64,000 bases of DNA, from the NCBI GenBank assembly GCA_035476815.1, contig DATILD010000104.1:95207-159206 (forward strand), in the 5' to 3' direction. The translations under genes and the position numbers were made by a program. Position 1 is the first letter of the stretch. Every line of letters begins with the position of its first letter. This document shows positions 8,941-17,758 of the stretch, piece after piece. The notes under the pieces are model-generated. The model did not search any database. It was given only the letters and a program-made list of their open reading frames with translations, and had not been told where the DNA came from. This DNA is from Methylibium sp035476815. Its GTDB lineage: Bacteria; Pseudomonadota; Gammaproteobacteria; Burkholderiales; Burkholderiaceae_C.

Positions 8941-8953
8941 TACGCATGCGTAT
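8941..8953. promoter_or_regulatory. 12-bp perfect palindrome in divergent promoter (putative operator)
   Basis: TACGCATGCGTA (8941-8952) is a perfect palindrome in the intergenic region between the divergent oxidoreductase (start 8891) and MaoC (start 9003) genes. TATGAT at 8951-8956 could be a -10 box for the + strand, so a bound repressor would cover it. The sequence ATGCGTAT (8946-8953) recurs as its complement ATACGCAT at 47723-47730 and 58395-58402, each in a promoter region. Confidence 0.5.
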
Positions 8954-9002
8954 GATAACGTTCCTAACGCTCAACACCTTACCGAGACGAGGAGATCGAC
9001 CG

Positions 9003-9455
9003 ATGGCTGGCTTGTGGTTCGAAGCGTTCGAGGTGGCGAGGGTCTTCGACCACGAGATCCGCCGCACCGTGACCGAGGCGGACAACATGTGGTTCTCCAA
9101 CGCCACCTACAACCCGGCGGCGATCCACATCGACGCAGAGTACTGCAAGGGCACCGAGTTCGGTCGCCCGCTCGTCAACAGCATCTTCACGCTCGGCCTG
9201 GTGATCGGCCTGTCGGTGCAGGACACGACCCTGGGCACGACGGTCGCCAACCTGGGCATGACCGACACGCGCTTTCCGCACCCGGTGTTCCACGGCGACA
9301 CGATCCGCTCGCGCACCACCGTGAAGGAAGTGCGGGCCAGCAAGTCGCGGCCGAACGCCGGCATCGTGACCTTCCTGCACCAGGGCTTCAACCAGCGCGA
9401 CGAAGAGGTCTGCACCACCGTGCGCCAGGCGCTGATGCTGAGGCGGCCCGCATGA
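9003..9455 (+). CDS. MaoC-family hydratase paired with CitE-like lyase
   Basis: This 150-residue single-hotdog MaoC protein starts at an ATG with a GAGGAGA site 7-13 bp upstream. The hydratase region reads NATYNPAAIHID, where canonical enzymes have D-x4-H-x-D; the Asn in the first position and the retained His-x-Asp are typical of mesaconyl-CoA-hydratase-like MaoC proteins. It overlaps the CitE-like lyase by ATGA. In known pathways such pairs hydrate an unsaturated acyl-CoA and then split the 3-hydroxyacyl-CoA by an aldol-type cleavage. It is the first gene of the + strand run from 9.0 to about 15 kb and lies directly downstream of the palindrome at 8941. Confidence 0.75.
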   Translation: MAGLWFEAFEVARVFDHEIRRTVTEADNMWFSNATYNPAAIHIDAEYCKGTEFGRPLVNSIFTLGLVIGLSVQDTTLGTTVANLGMTDTRFPHPVFHGDTIRSRTTVKEVRASKSRPNAGIVTFLHQGFNQRDEEVCTTVRQALMLRRPA

Positions 9456-10318
9456 AGCTGAGGTCGCTGCTGTTCGTGCCGGCCGACAGCGAGCGCAAGC
9501 TCGCGAAGTCGCTCGACAGCGCGGCCGACGTGCTGATCCTGGACCTGGAGGACGCCGTCGTCGAGTCGCGCAAGGCCGCGGCGCGCGGGGCCGCCGCCGA
9601 GTTCATCGGCGCCCAGGCCGCGCGCTTGTCGGCGCGCCTGTTCGTGCGCATCAACCCGCTGGATACCGAGCTGGCGATGGCCGATCTCGCCGGCGTCGTG
9701 GTCCCCGGGCTCGCCGGCATCATGCTGCCGAAGACCCGCAGCGCCGACGACATCCTGCGCCTGGGTCATAGCCTCGATGCGCTCGAGGCGCGCGCCGGCA
9801 TCACGCCCGGCACGGTGCGCATCGTGCCGGTGGCCACCGAGACGCCGCAGGCCATGCTGGCGATGCAGGGCTACACGCAGCCCTTGCCGCGGCTGGCCGG
9901 CGTGACCTGGGGTGCCGAGGATCTGTCCTCCGCCATCGGCGCGACCGGCAACCGCGACGAGGACGGCAGCTGGTCGCCGCTGTACACGCTGGCCAACTCG
10001 ATGTGCCTGTGCGCCGCGGCCGCCGCCGGCGTGCCGCCGATCGACACGCTGCATGCCGACTTCCGCGACGGCGCCGGCCTGGCCGCCGCCTGCCGCGCCT
10101 CGCGGCGGCGCGGCTTCCGCGGCCGCATCGCGATCCACCCCGACCAGGTCGACATCATCAACGCGGCCTACACGCCGGCCGAGGCCGAGCTGGCCCGCGC
10201 GCGCCGCATCGTCGCGGCCTTCGCGGCCCAGCCCGAGGCCGGCACGATCAGCCTCGACGGCGTGATGCTCGACAAGCCCCACCTGACCCAGGCGCAGCGC
10301 ACGCTGGACGCGGCCTGA
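9452..10318 (+). CDS. CitE-like / malyl-CoA-lyase-type HpcH/HpaI aldolase
   Basis: This 288-residue TIM-barrel protein of the citrate lyase beta subunit family has the SLLFVPA opening, the LDLEDAV metal-site segment near residues 31-37, the RINP motif near residue 68, a VATETPQ segment near residue 131 and the WGAEDLSSAIG segment. It overlaps the upstream MaoC gene by ATGA. Family members cleave (3S)-malyl-CoA, citramalyl-CoA or related 3-hydroxyacyl-CoAs to acetyl-CoA plus a carbonyl product with Mg2+. Paired with a hydratase it could remove two carbons where a methyl branch blocks normal beta-oxidation. That role is inference. Confidence 0.8.
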   Translation: MKLRSLLFVPADSERKLAKSLDSAADVLILDLEDAVVESRKAAARGAAAEFIGAQAARLSARLFVRINPLDTELAMADLAGVVVPGLAGIMLPKTRSADDILRLGHSLDALEARAGITPGTVRIVPVATETPQAMLAMQGYTQPLPRLAGVTWGAEDLSSAIGATGNRDEDGSWSPLYTLANSMCLCAAAAAGVPPIDTLHADFRDGAGLAAACRASRRRGFRGRIAIHPDQVDIINAAYTPAEAELARARRIVAAFAAQPEAGTISLDGVMLDKPHLTQAQRTLDAA

Positions 10319-10337
10319 CGCGAACCCCGGAGACACC

Positions 10338-11504
10338 ATGGATTTCTCGATCAGCGAGGACCACCGCGCCATCCGTGACGGCGTCAGCGCCGTCGTGCGC
10401 TCCTTCGGCGACGACTACTGGCTGGCGCGCGACGAGGACGGCGCCTTCCCGAAGGAATTCCACCAGGCCATGGCCGACGCCGGCTGGCTGGGCATCACGA
10501 TGCCGCCGGAGTACGGCGGCGCCGGGCTCGGCGTCACCGAGGCCGCGATCATGATGCACGAGGTGGCCAGCCACGGCGGCGGCATGGCGGCCACGTCTAC
10601 CGTCCACATCAACCTGTTCGGCCCGCACCCCATCGTCGTGATGGGCAGCGACGAGCAGCGCCAGCGCTGGCTGCCGCGGCTGATCGAGGGCAAGGACCAG
10701 TGCTGCTTCGGCTTCACCGAGCCCGACGCCGGCCTGAACACCACCGCCATCAAGACCTTCGCCGAGAAGGTGCCGGGCGGCTACCGCGTGAACGGGCAGA
10801 AGGTCTGGACCAGCACCGCGCAGGTGGCCAACAAGATCATGCTGCTGACGCGCACCACGAAGCTCGAGGACTGCAAGCGCCCCACCGACGGCATCACCAT
10901 CTTCTACACCGACCTGGACCGCAGCAAGATCGACGTGCACCGCATCCCGAAGATGGGCCGCAAGGCGGTGGATTCGAACTCGATCTTCATCGACGGGCTG
11001 TTCATCCCCGAGTCGGACCGCATCGGCGAGGAGGGCAAGGGCTTCTCCTACATCCTGCACAGCCTGAACCCCGAGCGCATCCTGATCGCCGCCGAGGCCA
11101 TCGCGATCGGCCAGGACGCGCTGCGCCGTGCCACGAAGTACGCGCGCGAACGCAACGTCTTCGGCCGGCCGATCGGCCAGAACCAGGGCATCCAGCACCC
11201 GCTGGCCGAGCGCTGGATGGCGCTGGAGGCCGCCTGGGCCATGACGATGAAGGCCGCCTGGCTCTACGACCAGCACCTGCCCTGCGGCGCCGAGGCCAAC
11301 ACCGCGAAGTTCCTGGGTGCACGCGCCGGCTACGAGGCCTGCGAGCGCGCCGTGTTCACGCACGGCGGCTTCGGCTACGCCAAGGAATACCACGTCGAAC
11401 GGCTGTTCCGTGAAGTGACCGTCACGCGCATCGCCCCCATCACCGAGCAACTGATCCTGTGCTTCATCGCCGAGAAGGTGCTCGACTTGCCGAAGTCGTA
11501 CTGA
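10338..11504 (+). CDS. Acyl-CoA dehydrogenase
   Basis: This 388-residue FAD-dependent acyl-CoA dehydrogenase has the CFGFTEPDAG segment near residue 126, a VNGQKVWTS strand and the FGRPIGQNQGIQHPLAERW segment. The usual C-terminal EGTxxI catalytic Glu is absent (the site reads APITEQ). A Glu is present in SLNPERIL near residue 245, the position used by isovaleryl-CoA and long-chain dehydrogenases. The residue pattern therefore favours a bulky or branched substrate over a straight medium chain. It is 19 bp after the lyase gene and 8 bp before another dehydrogenase gene. Electrons would go to the ETF encoded 4 kb downstream. Confidence 0.88.
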   Translation: MDFSISEDHRAIRDGVSAVVRSFGDDYWLARDEDGAFPKEFHQAMADAGWLGITMPPEYGGAGLGVTEAAIMMHEVASHGGGMAATSTVHINLFGPHPIVVMGSDEQRQRWLPRLIEGKDQCCFGFTEPDAGLNTTAIKTFAEKVPGGYRVNGQKVWTSTAQVANKIMLLTRTTKLEDCKRPTDGITIFYTDLDRSKIDVHRIPKMGRKAVDSNSIFIDGLFIPESDRIGEEGKGFSYILHSLNPERILIAAEAIAIGQDALRRATKYARERNVFGRPIGQNQGIQHPLAERWMALEAAWAMTMKAAWLYDQHLPCGAEANTAKFLGARAGYEACERAVFTHGGFGYAKEYHVERLFREVTVTRIAPITEQLILCFIAEKVLDLPKSY

Positions 11505-11512
11505 GGACTGCC

Positions 11513-12709
11513 ATGCTCAAGCGAAACCTGTTCAACGAGGACCACGAGGCGTTCCGCGACACGGTGCGCAAGTTCATCGACAAGGAGATCGCGCCCCACC
11601 ACGCCCAGTGGGAGGAGGACGGCATCGTGCCGCGCGAGCTGTGGCTGAAGGCCGGTGCCGCGGGCATGCTGTGCTGCACGATCCCCGAGGAATACGGCGG
11701 CCTGGGCCTCGACTACCTGTTCGACGTGGTGGTGTTCGAGGAGATGGCGCGCTCGGGCTTCACCGGCCCCGGCTTCCTGATCCACTGCGACCTGGTCGCG
11801 ACCTACGTCAAGTCCTTCGGCTCCGAGGCGCAGAAGAAGCGCTGGCTGCCGCAGATGGTCTCGGGCGAGGCGATCGGCTCGCTCGGCATGACCGAGCCGC
11901 ATGCCGGCTCCGACCTGAAGGCGATCCGCACGAAGGCCGTGCGCGACGGCGACGACTTCGTCATCTCCGGGCAGAAGGTCTTCATCTCCAACGGCCAGAG
12001 CTGCGACGTGCTGGTGCTCGCCACCAAGACCGACTCGGCCGCCGGCGCCAAGGGCGTGACGCTGTTCCTGGTGGACACCAGCCTGCCGGGCTTCCGGCGC
12101 GGCAAGAACCTCAACAAGCTGGGCATGAAGGCGCAGGACACCTCGGAGCTGTTCTTCGACGAGCTGCGCGTGCCGGCCTCCGCGATGCTGGGCGAGGAGG
12201 GCAAGGGCTTCGACCTGATGATGACCAAGCTGGCGCAGGAGCGCCTGGCGCAGGCCATCCGCTCGGCCGCGGTGGCCGAGACGGTGATCGACTACACCGT
12301 CGCCTACACGGCCGAGCGCAAGGCCTTCGGCAAGACCATCGGCGACTTCCAGAACACCCAGTTCAAGATGGCCGAGCTGCAGACCGAGGCGGCGGTCGGC
12401 CGCCAGTTCGTCGACCGCTGCATCGACGCCTTCATGAAGGGCGAGCTCGACGCGGTCGACGCGGCGATGGCCAAGATGTGGCTGTCCAACATGCACTGCA
12501 AGGTGGTCGACGAATGCCTGCAGCTGTTCGGCGGCTGGGGCTATATGTGGGAGTACCCGATCGCCCGCGCCTATGCCGATGCCCGCATCGTGAAGATCGC
12601 CGGCGGCTCGATCGAGGTGATGAAGCACATCATCGGCCGCCAGATGTTCGCCAACTACCGCCCGCGCCCGCATGGCAGCGCCAGCGCGGCCGGCATCAAC
12701 CCGACCTGA
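11513..12709 (+). CDS. Acyl-CoA dehydrogenase, long-chain/isovaleryl type
   Basis: This 398-residue acyl-CoA dehydrogenase has the LGMTEPHAGSD flavin-site segment near residue 124, the SGQKVFISNG strand, and a KLAQERLAQA segment supplying the base Glu near residue 245. The C-terminal site reads GGSIEVMK, without Glu at the medium-chain position. The LFGGWGYMWEYP and ARAYADARI segments are standard for the family. The ATG at 11513 follows a GAGGACTG stretch 8 bp after the previous stop. The two adjacent dehydrogenases could act at different steps or form a heteromer of the kind seen in bulky-substrate pathways; both have a plausible catalytic Glu, so I favour separate enzymes. Confidence 0.88.
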   Translation: MLKRNLFNEDHEAFRDTVRKFIDKEIAPHHAQWEEDGIVPRELWLKAGAAGMLCCTIPEEYGGLGLDYLFDVVVFEEMARSGFTGPGFLIHCDLVATYVKSFGSEAQKKRWLPQMVSGEAIGSLGMTEPHAGSDLKAIRTKAVRDGDDFVISGQKVFISNGQSCDVLVLATKTDSAAGAKGVTLFLVDTSLPGFRRGKNLNKLGMKAQDTSELFFDELRVPASAMLGEEGKGFDLMMTKLAQERLAQAIRSAAVAETVIDYTVAYTAERKAFGKTIGDFQNTQFKMAELQTEAAVGRQFVDRCIDAFMKGELDAVDAAMAKMWLSNMHCKVVDECLQLFGGWGYMWEYPIARAYADARIVKIAGGSIEVMKHIIGRQMFANYRPRPHGSASAAGINPT

Positions 12710-12719
12710 GGACCGCGCG

Positions 12720-13625
12720 ATGACGACGCCTTCCACCTTCCGCCCCGACGTGCTCGCGGGCAAGCGCATCCTCGTCACCGGCGGCGGCACCGGCCTGGGC
12801 AAGGAGCTGGCGCGCCAGTTCGCCGCCCAGGGCGCGGCGGTGCACATCTGCGGCCGCCGCGAGGCGGTGCTGCAGGCCACCGTGGCGGAGCTCCAGGCCA
12901 CCGCCGCGCATGGCGGCAGCATCGAGTCCCACGTCTGCGACGTGCGGGACGCCGACCAGATCGAGGCCATGGTCGAGCGCATCTGGGCCGGCGGGCCGCT
13001 GACCGGGCTGGTCAACAACGCCGCGGCCAACTTCATCTCGCCGTCGGTGGACATCAGCCCGCGCGGCTTCGCCGCGGTGCGCTCCACGGTCATGGACGGT
13101 GCGCTGTTCGCGACGCTGGCCTGCGGCCGGCGCTGGATCGCCCAGGGCCTGCCCGGTTCGGTGGTGAGCATGCTGGTCACCTGGGTCTGGACCGGCTCGG
13201 CCTACGTGCTGCCGTCGGCGATGGCGAAGACCGCGGTGCACGCGATGACGATGTCGCTGGCGGTCGAATGGGGCCGCCACAACATCCGCGTCAACGCGGT
13301 CGCGCCGGGTCCGTTCCCGACCGAGAGCGCCTGGGAGAAGCTGGCGCCGATCCCGAAGGCCAATGTCGGCGCGGCCTCGGCCGACGAGGTGCCGATGGCC
13401 CGCTTCGGCCGTATGCACGAACTGTGCAACCTGCTGACCTTCCTGCAGGCCGATGGCTGCGAGTACCTCACCGGCACCAACATCGCCATCGACGGCGGCC
13501 ACCATCTCGCGGCGCCCAGCACCTTTGCCGCGCTGGGCAAGCTCACGCCCGAGGACTGGGCCGAGGCCAAGACGCTGGTGCGCGGCAAGGCCGAGCAGGA
13601 GAAGGCGCAGCGCAGCGCCGGCTAA
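12720..13625 (+). CDS. 2,4-dienoyl-CoA reductase-like SDR
   Basis: This 301-residue short-chain dehydrogenase has TGGGTGLGK at about residues 20-28 and an NNAA motif near residue 100. Instead of YxxxK it has the PSAMAK arrangement with LAVEWG and NAVAPGPFPTE following, which matches mitochondrial-type 2,4-dienoyl-CoA reductases (DECR) as I recall them. Those enzymes use NADPH to remove a double bond out of register with beta-oxidation. The gene starts 10 bp after the dehydrogenase stop with a GAGGACCG site. A need for dienoyl reduction would fit an unsaturated or ring-derived acyl chain. The C-terminal 40 residues are rich in Lys, Ala and Glu and extend past the fold. Confidence 0.75.
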   Translation: MTTPSTFRPDVLAGKRILVTGGGTGLGKELARQFAAQGAAVHICGRREAVLQATVAELQATAAHGGSIESHVCDVRDADQIEAMVERIWAGGPLTGLVNNAAANFISPSVDISPRGFAAVRSTVMDGALFATLACGRRWIAQGLPGSVVSMLVTWVWTGSAYVLPSAMAKTAVHAMTMSLAVEWGRHNIRVNAVAPGPFPTESAWEKLAPIPKANVGAASADEVPMARFGRMHELCNLLTFLQADGCEYLTGTNIAIDGGHHLAAPSTFAALGKLTPEDWAEAKTLVRGKAEQEKAQRSAG

Positions 13626-13656
13626 ACCCTCGGCCGAGCAGTCAGGGAAGGCCGCC

Positions 13657-15210
13657 GTGCGCCCAGGCGACATCGCCGTGCAGGACCTGCGGCGGCATGC
13701 CCAGCTCGCGCCCGATCGCCCCGCGATCGTCTGCGGCGACGAGCGGCTGAGCTATGGCGAACTCGAGTCGCTCGCGAACCGCTACGCGGCGCTGTTCCGC
13801 GCGGCCGGGCTGGTGCGCGGCGAGCACATCGCCACGCTGCTGGGCAACCGGCCCGACGGCCTGGCCGTCGCGTGGGCCGCGTGGCGCAGCGGTCTCTACC
13901 TGACGCCCCTGTCGACGGCGCTCGCGGTCGCGGAACTGCGGCCGCTGGTCGCGGACTGCGGTGCGCGCCTCGTGATCACCGAGGCGGCGGTCGCCGAACT
14001 GGCCGAGCCGCTGGCGGCCGACGCCGCGGCGCCCTTGCAGTGGTGGTCGCTGAACGGCCGCATCGCCGGCTGCACGCCGATCGAGGCCCGCCTCGCCACG
14101 GCCGACGCCACGCCGGCGGCGGCCGAGCCGCCCGGGGCGCTGATGCTCTACACCTCCGGCACCGGCGGGTCGCCCAAGGGCGTGATCCGGCCGCTGCTGC
14201 CGGCCGACTGGCGCGGCACGCCGCCGTTCGCCGCCGACCTGATCGAGCTCTTCGGCCTGGGCGGCGACGATGTGCGCTACCTGTCGACGGCGCCGCTCTA
14301 CCACGCCGCGCCGCTGCGCGTCGCGCTGGCCGTCACCGCGGGCGGTGGCACGGTGTTCGTGATGGAGCGCTTCGACGCCACGCGCGCTCTGGATCTGCTG
14401 CAATCGGAGGCGATCACCCACAGCCAGTGGGTGCCGGCGATGTTCCAGCGCCTGCTGGCGCTGCCGGCGGCGCAGCGCGCGGCCTTCACCGCACCGGCCC
14501 ACCGCCGCGCGATCCATGGCGCTGCGCCCTGTCCGCAGGAACTCAAGCGCCGCATGATCGATTGGTGGGGTCCGATCCTGCTCGAGTACTACTCCGGCAC
14601 CGAGGGGATCGGCCTGACGCTGATCGACTCGGCCGAGGCCTTGCAACGTCCCGGCTCGGTCGGCCGGGCCCGCAAGGGCAGTCTGCACATCGTCGACGAG
14701 CAGGGCGGCGAGTTGTCGCCCGGTCGCCGCGGACTGGTGTGCTTTGCCGGCGGCGCGCCGTTCGAGTACCACCAGGCGCCCGACAAGACCGCCGCCTGCA
14801 CGCTGCCGCAGGGCTGGCAGACCTTCGGCGACATCGGCCATGTCGACGCCGACGGCTACCTGTACCTGAGCGACCGGCGCGACGATCTCATCATCTCCGG
14901 CGGCGTCAACCTCTACCCGCAGGAGATCGAGGACGCGATCCGCGAAGTGCCGAGCGTGCGCGACTGCGCCGTGGTCGGCCTGGCCGACGAGCGCTTCGGC
15001 GAGCGGCCGGTGGCCTTCGTCGTGCCCGACGGCGAAGCCCCGGCGCAATGGCTCGACACCGTCCGCCGGCACTGCGCGCAGCGCCTCGGCCGCTACAAGC
15101 AACCCACCGCCTTCCACGTGCTGGACGCGCTGCCGCGCTCGCCGACCGGCAAGCTGCTGCGGCGCCGCCTGCGCGAATTGATACCCCCATCCCAGGAGAC
15201 CCTCCCATGA
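13657..15210 (+). CDS. Acyl-CoA ligase (AMP-binding)
   Basis: This 517-residue adenylate-forming ligase starts at GTG with a GGGAAGG site 6-12 bp upstream. The P-loop-like motif reads YTSGTGGSPKG near residue 165, a Gly replacing the usual second Thr. The YYSGTEG motif near residue 311, the hinge D-x6-G segment and the C-terminal Lys in SPTGKLLRR are present. The TSGTGGSPKG variant recurs in ligases for bulky acids, so a steroid- or terpenoid-type acid is possible, but this is not decisive. The stop overlaps the EtfB start by ATGA, tying acid activation to electron-transfer flavoprotein synthesis. Confidence 0.83.
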   Translation: MRPGDIAVQDLRRHAQLAPDRPAIVCGDERLSYGELESLANRYAALFRAAGLVRGEHIATLLGNRPDGLAVAWAAWRSGLYLTPLSTALAVAELRPLVADCGARLVITEAAVAELAEPLAADAAAPLQWWSLNGRIAGCTPIEARLATADATPAAAEPPGALMLYTSGTGGSPKGVIRPLLPADWRGTPPFAADLIELFGLGGDDVRYLSTAPLYHAAPLRVALAVTAGGGTVFVMERFDATRALDLLQSEAITHSQWVPAMFQRLLALPAAQRAAFTAPAHRRAIHGAAPCPQELKRRMIDWWGPILLEYYSGTEGIGLTLIDSAEALQRPGSVGRARKGSLHIVDEQGGELSPGRRGLVCFAGGAPFEYHQAPDKTAACTLPQGWQTFGDIGHVDADGYLYLSDRRDDLIISGGVNLYPQEIEDAIREVPSVRDCAVVGLADERFGERPVAFVVPDGEAPAQWLDTVRRHCAQRLGRYKQPTAFHVLDALPRSPTGKLLRRRLRELIPPSQETLP

Positions 15211-15956
15211 AGATCCTCGTCCCGGTCAAACGGGTGCTCGACTACAACGTCAAGGCGCGCGTCAGGGCCGACGGCAGCGGCGTCGACCTGCTCAACGCCA
15301 AGATGAGCATGAACCCCTTCGACGAGATCGCCGTCGAGGAGGCGGTGCGTCTGAAGGAGAAGGGCGTGGCCAGCGAGGTCGTGGCCATCTCCTGCGGCGT
15401 CACCCAGTGCCAGGAGACCCTGCGCACCGCGATGGCCATCGGCGCCGACCGCGCCATCCTGGTCGAGACCGACGTCGAGCTGCAGCCGCTGGCCGTGGCC
15501 AAGCTGCTCAAGGCCCTGATCGACAAGGAGCAGCCCGGCCTGGTGATCCTGGGCAAGCAGGCGATCGACGACGACTGCAACCAGACCGGGCAGATGCTGG
15601 CCGCACTCGCCGGCCTGCCCCAGGCCACCTTCGCGTCGAAGGTCGAGGTCGCCGATGGCCATGCCAGCGTGACCCGCGAGGTCGACGGTGGGCTGGAGAC
15701 CCTGCGCATCAAGCTGCCGGCCGTCGTCACGACCGACCTGCGCCTGAACGAGCCGCGCTACGTGACGCTGCCCAACATCATGAAGGCCAAGAAGAAGACC
15801 CTCGAGGTCCTCGAGCCGGCCGACCTGGGGGTGGACGTGAGCCCGCGGATCAAGACCCTGAAGGTCAGCGAGCCGCCCAAGCGCGGCGCCGGCATCAAGG
15901 TGCCCGACGTGGCGACCCTGGTCGCGAAACTCAAGAACGAAGCCAAGGTGATCTGA
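15207..15956 (+). CDS. etfB: Electron transfer flavoprotein beta subunit
   Basis: This 249-residue EtfB begins with MKILVPVKRVLDYN and carries the MNPFDEIAVEEA segment near residues 36-47, a GADRA segment and the LPAVVTTDLRLNEPRY region, all highly characteristic. It forms the AMP-binding half of the ETF heterodimer, which accepts single electrons from acyl-CoA dehydrogenases in the cytoplasm. It overlaps the upstream ligase by ATGA and is directly abutted by etfA. Placing ETF inside the catabolic operon suggests a dedicated carrier for the several dehydrogenases encoded here. Confidence 0.96.
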   Translation: MKILVPVKRVLDYNVKARVRADGSGVDLLNAKMSMNPFDEIAVEEAVRLKEKGVASEVVAISCGVTQCQETLRTAMAIGADRAILVETDVELQPLAVAKLLKALIDKEQPGLVILGKQAIDDDCNQTGQMLAALAGLPQATFASKVEVADGHASVTREVDGGLETLRIKLPAVVTTDLRLNEPRYVTLPNIMKAKKKTLEVLEPADLGVDVSPRIKTLKVSEPPKRGAGIKVPDVATLVAKLKNEAKVI

Positions 15957-16889
15957 ATGGCCATCCTCGTCATTGCCGAACACGACAACGCCTCCCTCAA
16001 GGGAGCCACCCTCAACACCGTGACCGCGGCGCTGGCCTGCGGCGGCGACGTGCACGTGCTGGTGGCCGGCGCCGACAGCGCGGCCGCGGCGCAGGCGGCC
16101 GCCCGCATCCAGGGCGTGGCCAAGGTGCTGCACGCCGAGGCCGCGGCCCTGGGCCATGGCCTGGCCGAGAACATCGCCGCCCAGGTGCTGGCGATCGCCC
16201 CGAACTACAGCCACCTGCTGTTCCCGGCGACCGCCGCCGGCAAGAACGTCGCGCCGCGCGTCGCCGCGCTGCTGGACGTGGCGCAGCTCAGCGACGTCAC
16301 CCGGGTGCTCGGCGCCGACAGTTTCGAGCGCCCGATCTACGCCGGCAACGCGATCGCCACCGTGCAGAGCCTCGACCCGATCAAGGTCCTCACCGTGCGC
16401 GGCACCGGCTTCGATGCCGCGCCCGCGACCGGCGGCAGTGCGGTGGTCGAGAACATCGCCGCGGTGGCCGACGCCGGCCTCTCCAGCTTTGTCGGCAGCG
16501 AGATCGCGAAGAGCGATCGGCCGGAGCTCACCGCGGCCAAGATCATCGTCAGCGGCGGCCGGGCGATGGGCTCGAGCGACAAGTTCAACGAGGTGCTGAC
16601 GCCGCTGGCCGACAAGCTCGGGGCGGCGCTGGGCGCCAGCCGCGCGGCGGTCGATGCCGGCTACGCGCCCAACGACTGGCAGGTCGGGCAGACCGGCAAG
16701 ATCGTCGCGCCCAGCCTGTACGTGGCCTGCGGCATCAGCGGGGCGATCCAGCACCTGGCCGGCATGAAGGACTCGAAGGTGATCGTCGCGATCAACAAGG
16801 ACCCCGAGGCGCCGATCTTCAGCGTCGCCGACTACGGGCTCGAGGCCGATCTGTTCGTGGCCGTGCCCGAACTGGTCGACACGCTGTAG
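15957..16889 (+). CDS. etfA: Electron transfer flavoprotein alpha subunit
   Basis: This 310-residue EtfA starts immediately after the etfB stop. The C-terminal FAD-binding domain is intact: SGGRAMGS near residue 200, the GASRAAVDAGYAPNDWQVGQTGKIVAP region, and GISGAIQHLAGMKDS. It holds the redox-active FAD and passes electrons to the membrane ETF:quinone oxidoreductase, encoded 1.8 kb further on in the same direction. No bifurcating-type features are evident, and no FixC/FixX partners are present, so a conventional respiratory ETF is most likely. Confidence 0.96.
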   Translation: MAILVIAEHDNASLKGATLNTVTAALACGGDVHVLVAGADSAAAAQAAARIQGVAKVLHAEAAALGHGLAENIAAQVLAIAPNYSHLLFPATAAGKNVAPRVAALLDVAQLSDVTRVLGADSFERPIYAGNAIATVQSLDPIKVLTVRGTGFDAAPATGGSAVVENIAAVADAGLSSFVGSEIAKSDRPELTAAKIIVSGGRAMGSSDKFNEVLTPLADKLGAALGASRAAVDAGYAPNDWQVGQTGKIVAPSLYVACGISGAIQHLAGMKDSKVIVAINKDPEAPIFSVADYGLEADLFVAVPELVDTL

Positions 16890-16976
16890 GTCTGCCATGA
16901 GCGCCACGGCCGTCGGGTTCGACGCCGAAGTGCAGCGTGCCGACCGTCGGTGCTGCAGTCGAAAGGGAATGAAGCG

Positions 16977-17720
16977 ATGATGCAGTCTGCCGACCTGGCC
17001 CTGCACCCGGCGCGCGACGTCGCCGTCGCGAAGGTGCTGGCGTACTCCGGCATCGCGCTGGTCGTCTCGCTGGTGATCACCCAGGGCTTCCTGATGGGCT
17101 TCATCCCGCCGCCGTCGCCGGCCCTGAGTGCGGATGAGCTCGCCCGGATCTTCATCGAGCGCAAGACCGGCATCCGCATCGGCGCGCTGATCCAGTGCAT
17201 CTGCTATTCCTTCTGGGCCACCTGGGCGATCGCGATCGTCGTGTGCATGCGCCGGATGGAGCGCGGCATCCCCGTCATCACCTACGCATCGATCGCCAAT
17301 GTCGGCGGCGGCTACGTGTTCTTCCTGCTGATGCCGATCACCTGGGCCGCGCTCGCCTTCCGGCCCGAGACCATGGACCCGCGCTTCCTGCAGATCATGA
17401 ACGACTGGGTCTGGTTCGTCTTCATCCTGAGCTGGCCGCCGTTCGCGATCTTCATGATCCTCATCGCGGTCGCGATCTTCCGCGACCACAACATGCCGAC
17501 GATCTATCCGCGCTGGGTCGCCTTCTTCAACCTGTGGACCGCCGTCCTCATCACGCCCGCGGCGCTGATCGAGTTCGTCAAGACCGGGCCCTTCGCCTAC
17601 GACGGCGCCATCTCGTTCTGGTTCATCTACATCGTCTTCTTCGGCTGGATCGTCGTGATGAGCGTCGTCACGCTGAAGGCGCTGAACCGGGCGGCGCGGC
17701 AGCCCGGCGCGCCGGCCTGA
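16977..17720 (+). CDS. Polytopic membrane protein of unknown function
   Basis: This 247-residue protein has about five or six hydrophobic segments (roughly residues 18-40, 66-85, 98-120, 140-162, 180-200 and 215-238) and no motif I recognise. The ATG at 16977 has a GAAAGGGAAT stretch 6-15 bp upstream and fits better than a GTG at 16950. It lies between etfA and an orphan NorE/NorF-like pair, all on one strand, so a role in the membrane end of electron transfer or in substrate entry is possible. I cannot assign a family. Several Trp and Pro residues lie in or near the helices. Confidence 0.7.
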   Translation: MMQSADLALHPARDVAVAKVLAYSGIALVVSLVITQGFLMGFIPPPSPALSADELARIFIERKTGIRIGALIQCICYSFWATWAIAIVVCMRRMERGIPVITYASIANVGGGYVFFLLMPITWAALAFRPETMDPRFLQIMNDWVWFVFILSWPPFAIFMILIAVAIFRDHNMPTIYPRWVAFFNLWTAVLITPAALIEFVKTGPFAYDGAISFWFIYIVFFGWIVVMSVVTLKALNRAARQPGAPA

Positions 17721-17758
17721 GGCCAGCCGGTCGGCGCAACGCACCGAGAGCCTGTTCC

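Noticed and set aside
15093..17744. An open - strand frame of about 880 codons opposite etfB, etfA and the membrane protein gene
   Set aside because: It is antisense to well-recognised genes, is rich in His, Arg, Gly and Asp as expected for GC-rich antisense frames, and has no domain motif. The same applies to other long antisense frames, such as 44556-47732 and 40644-43505 on the + strand.
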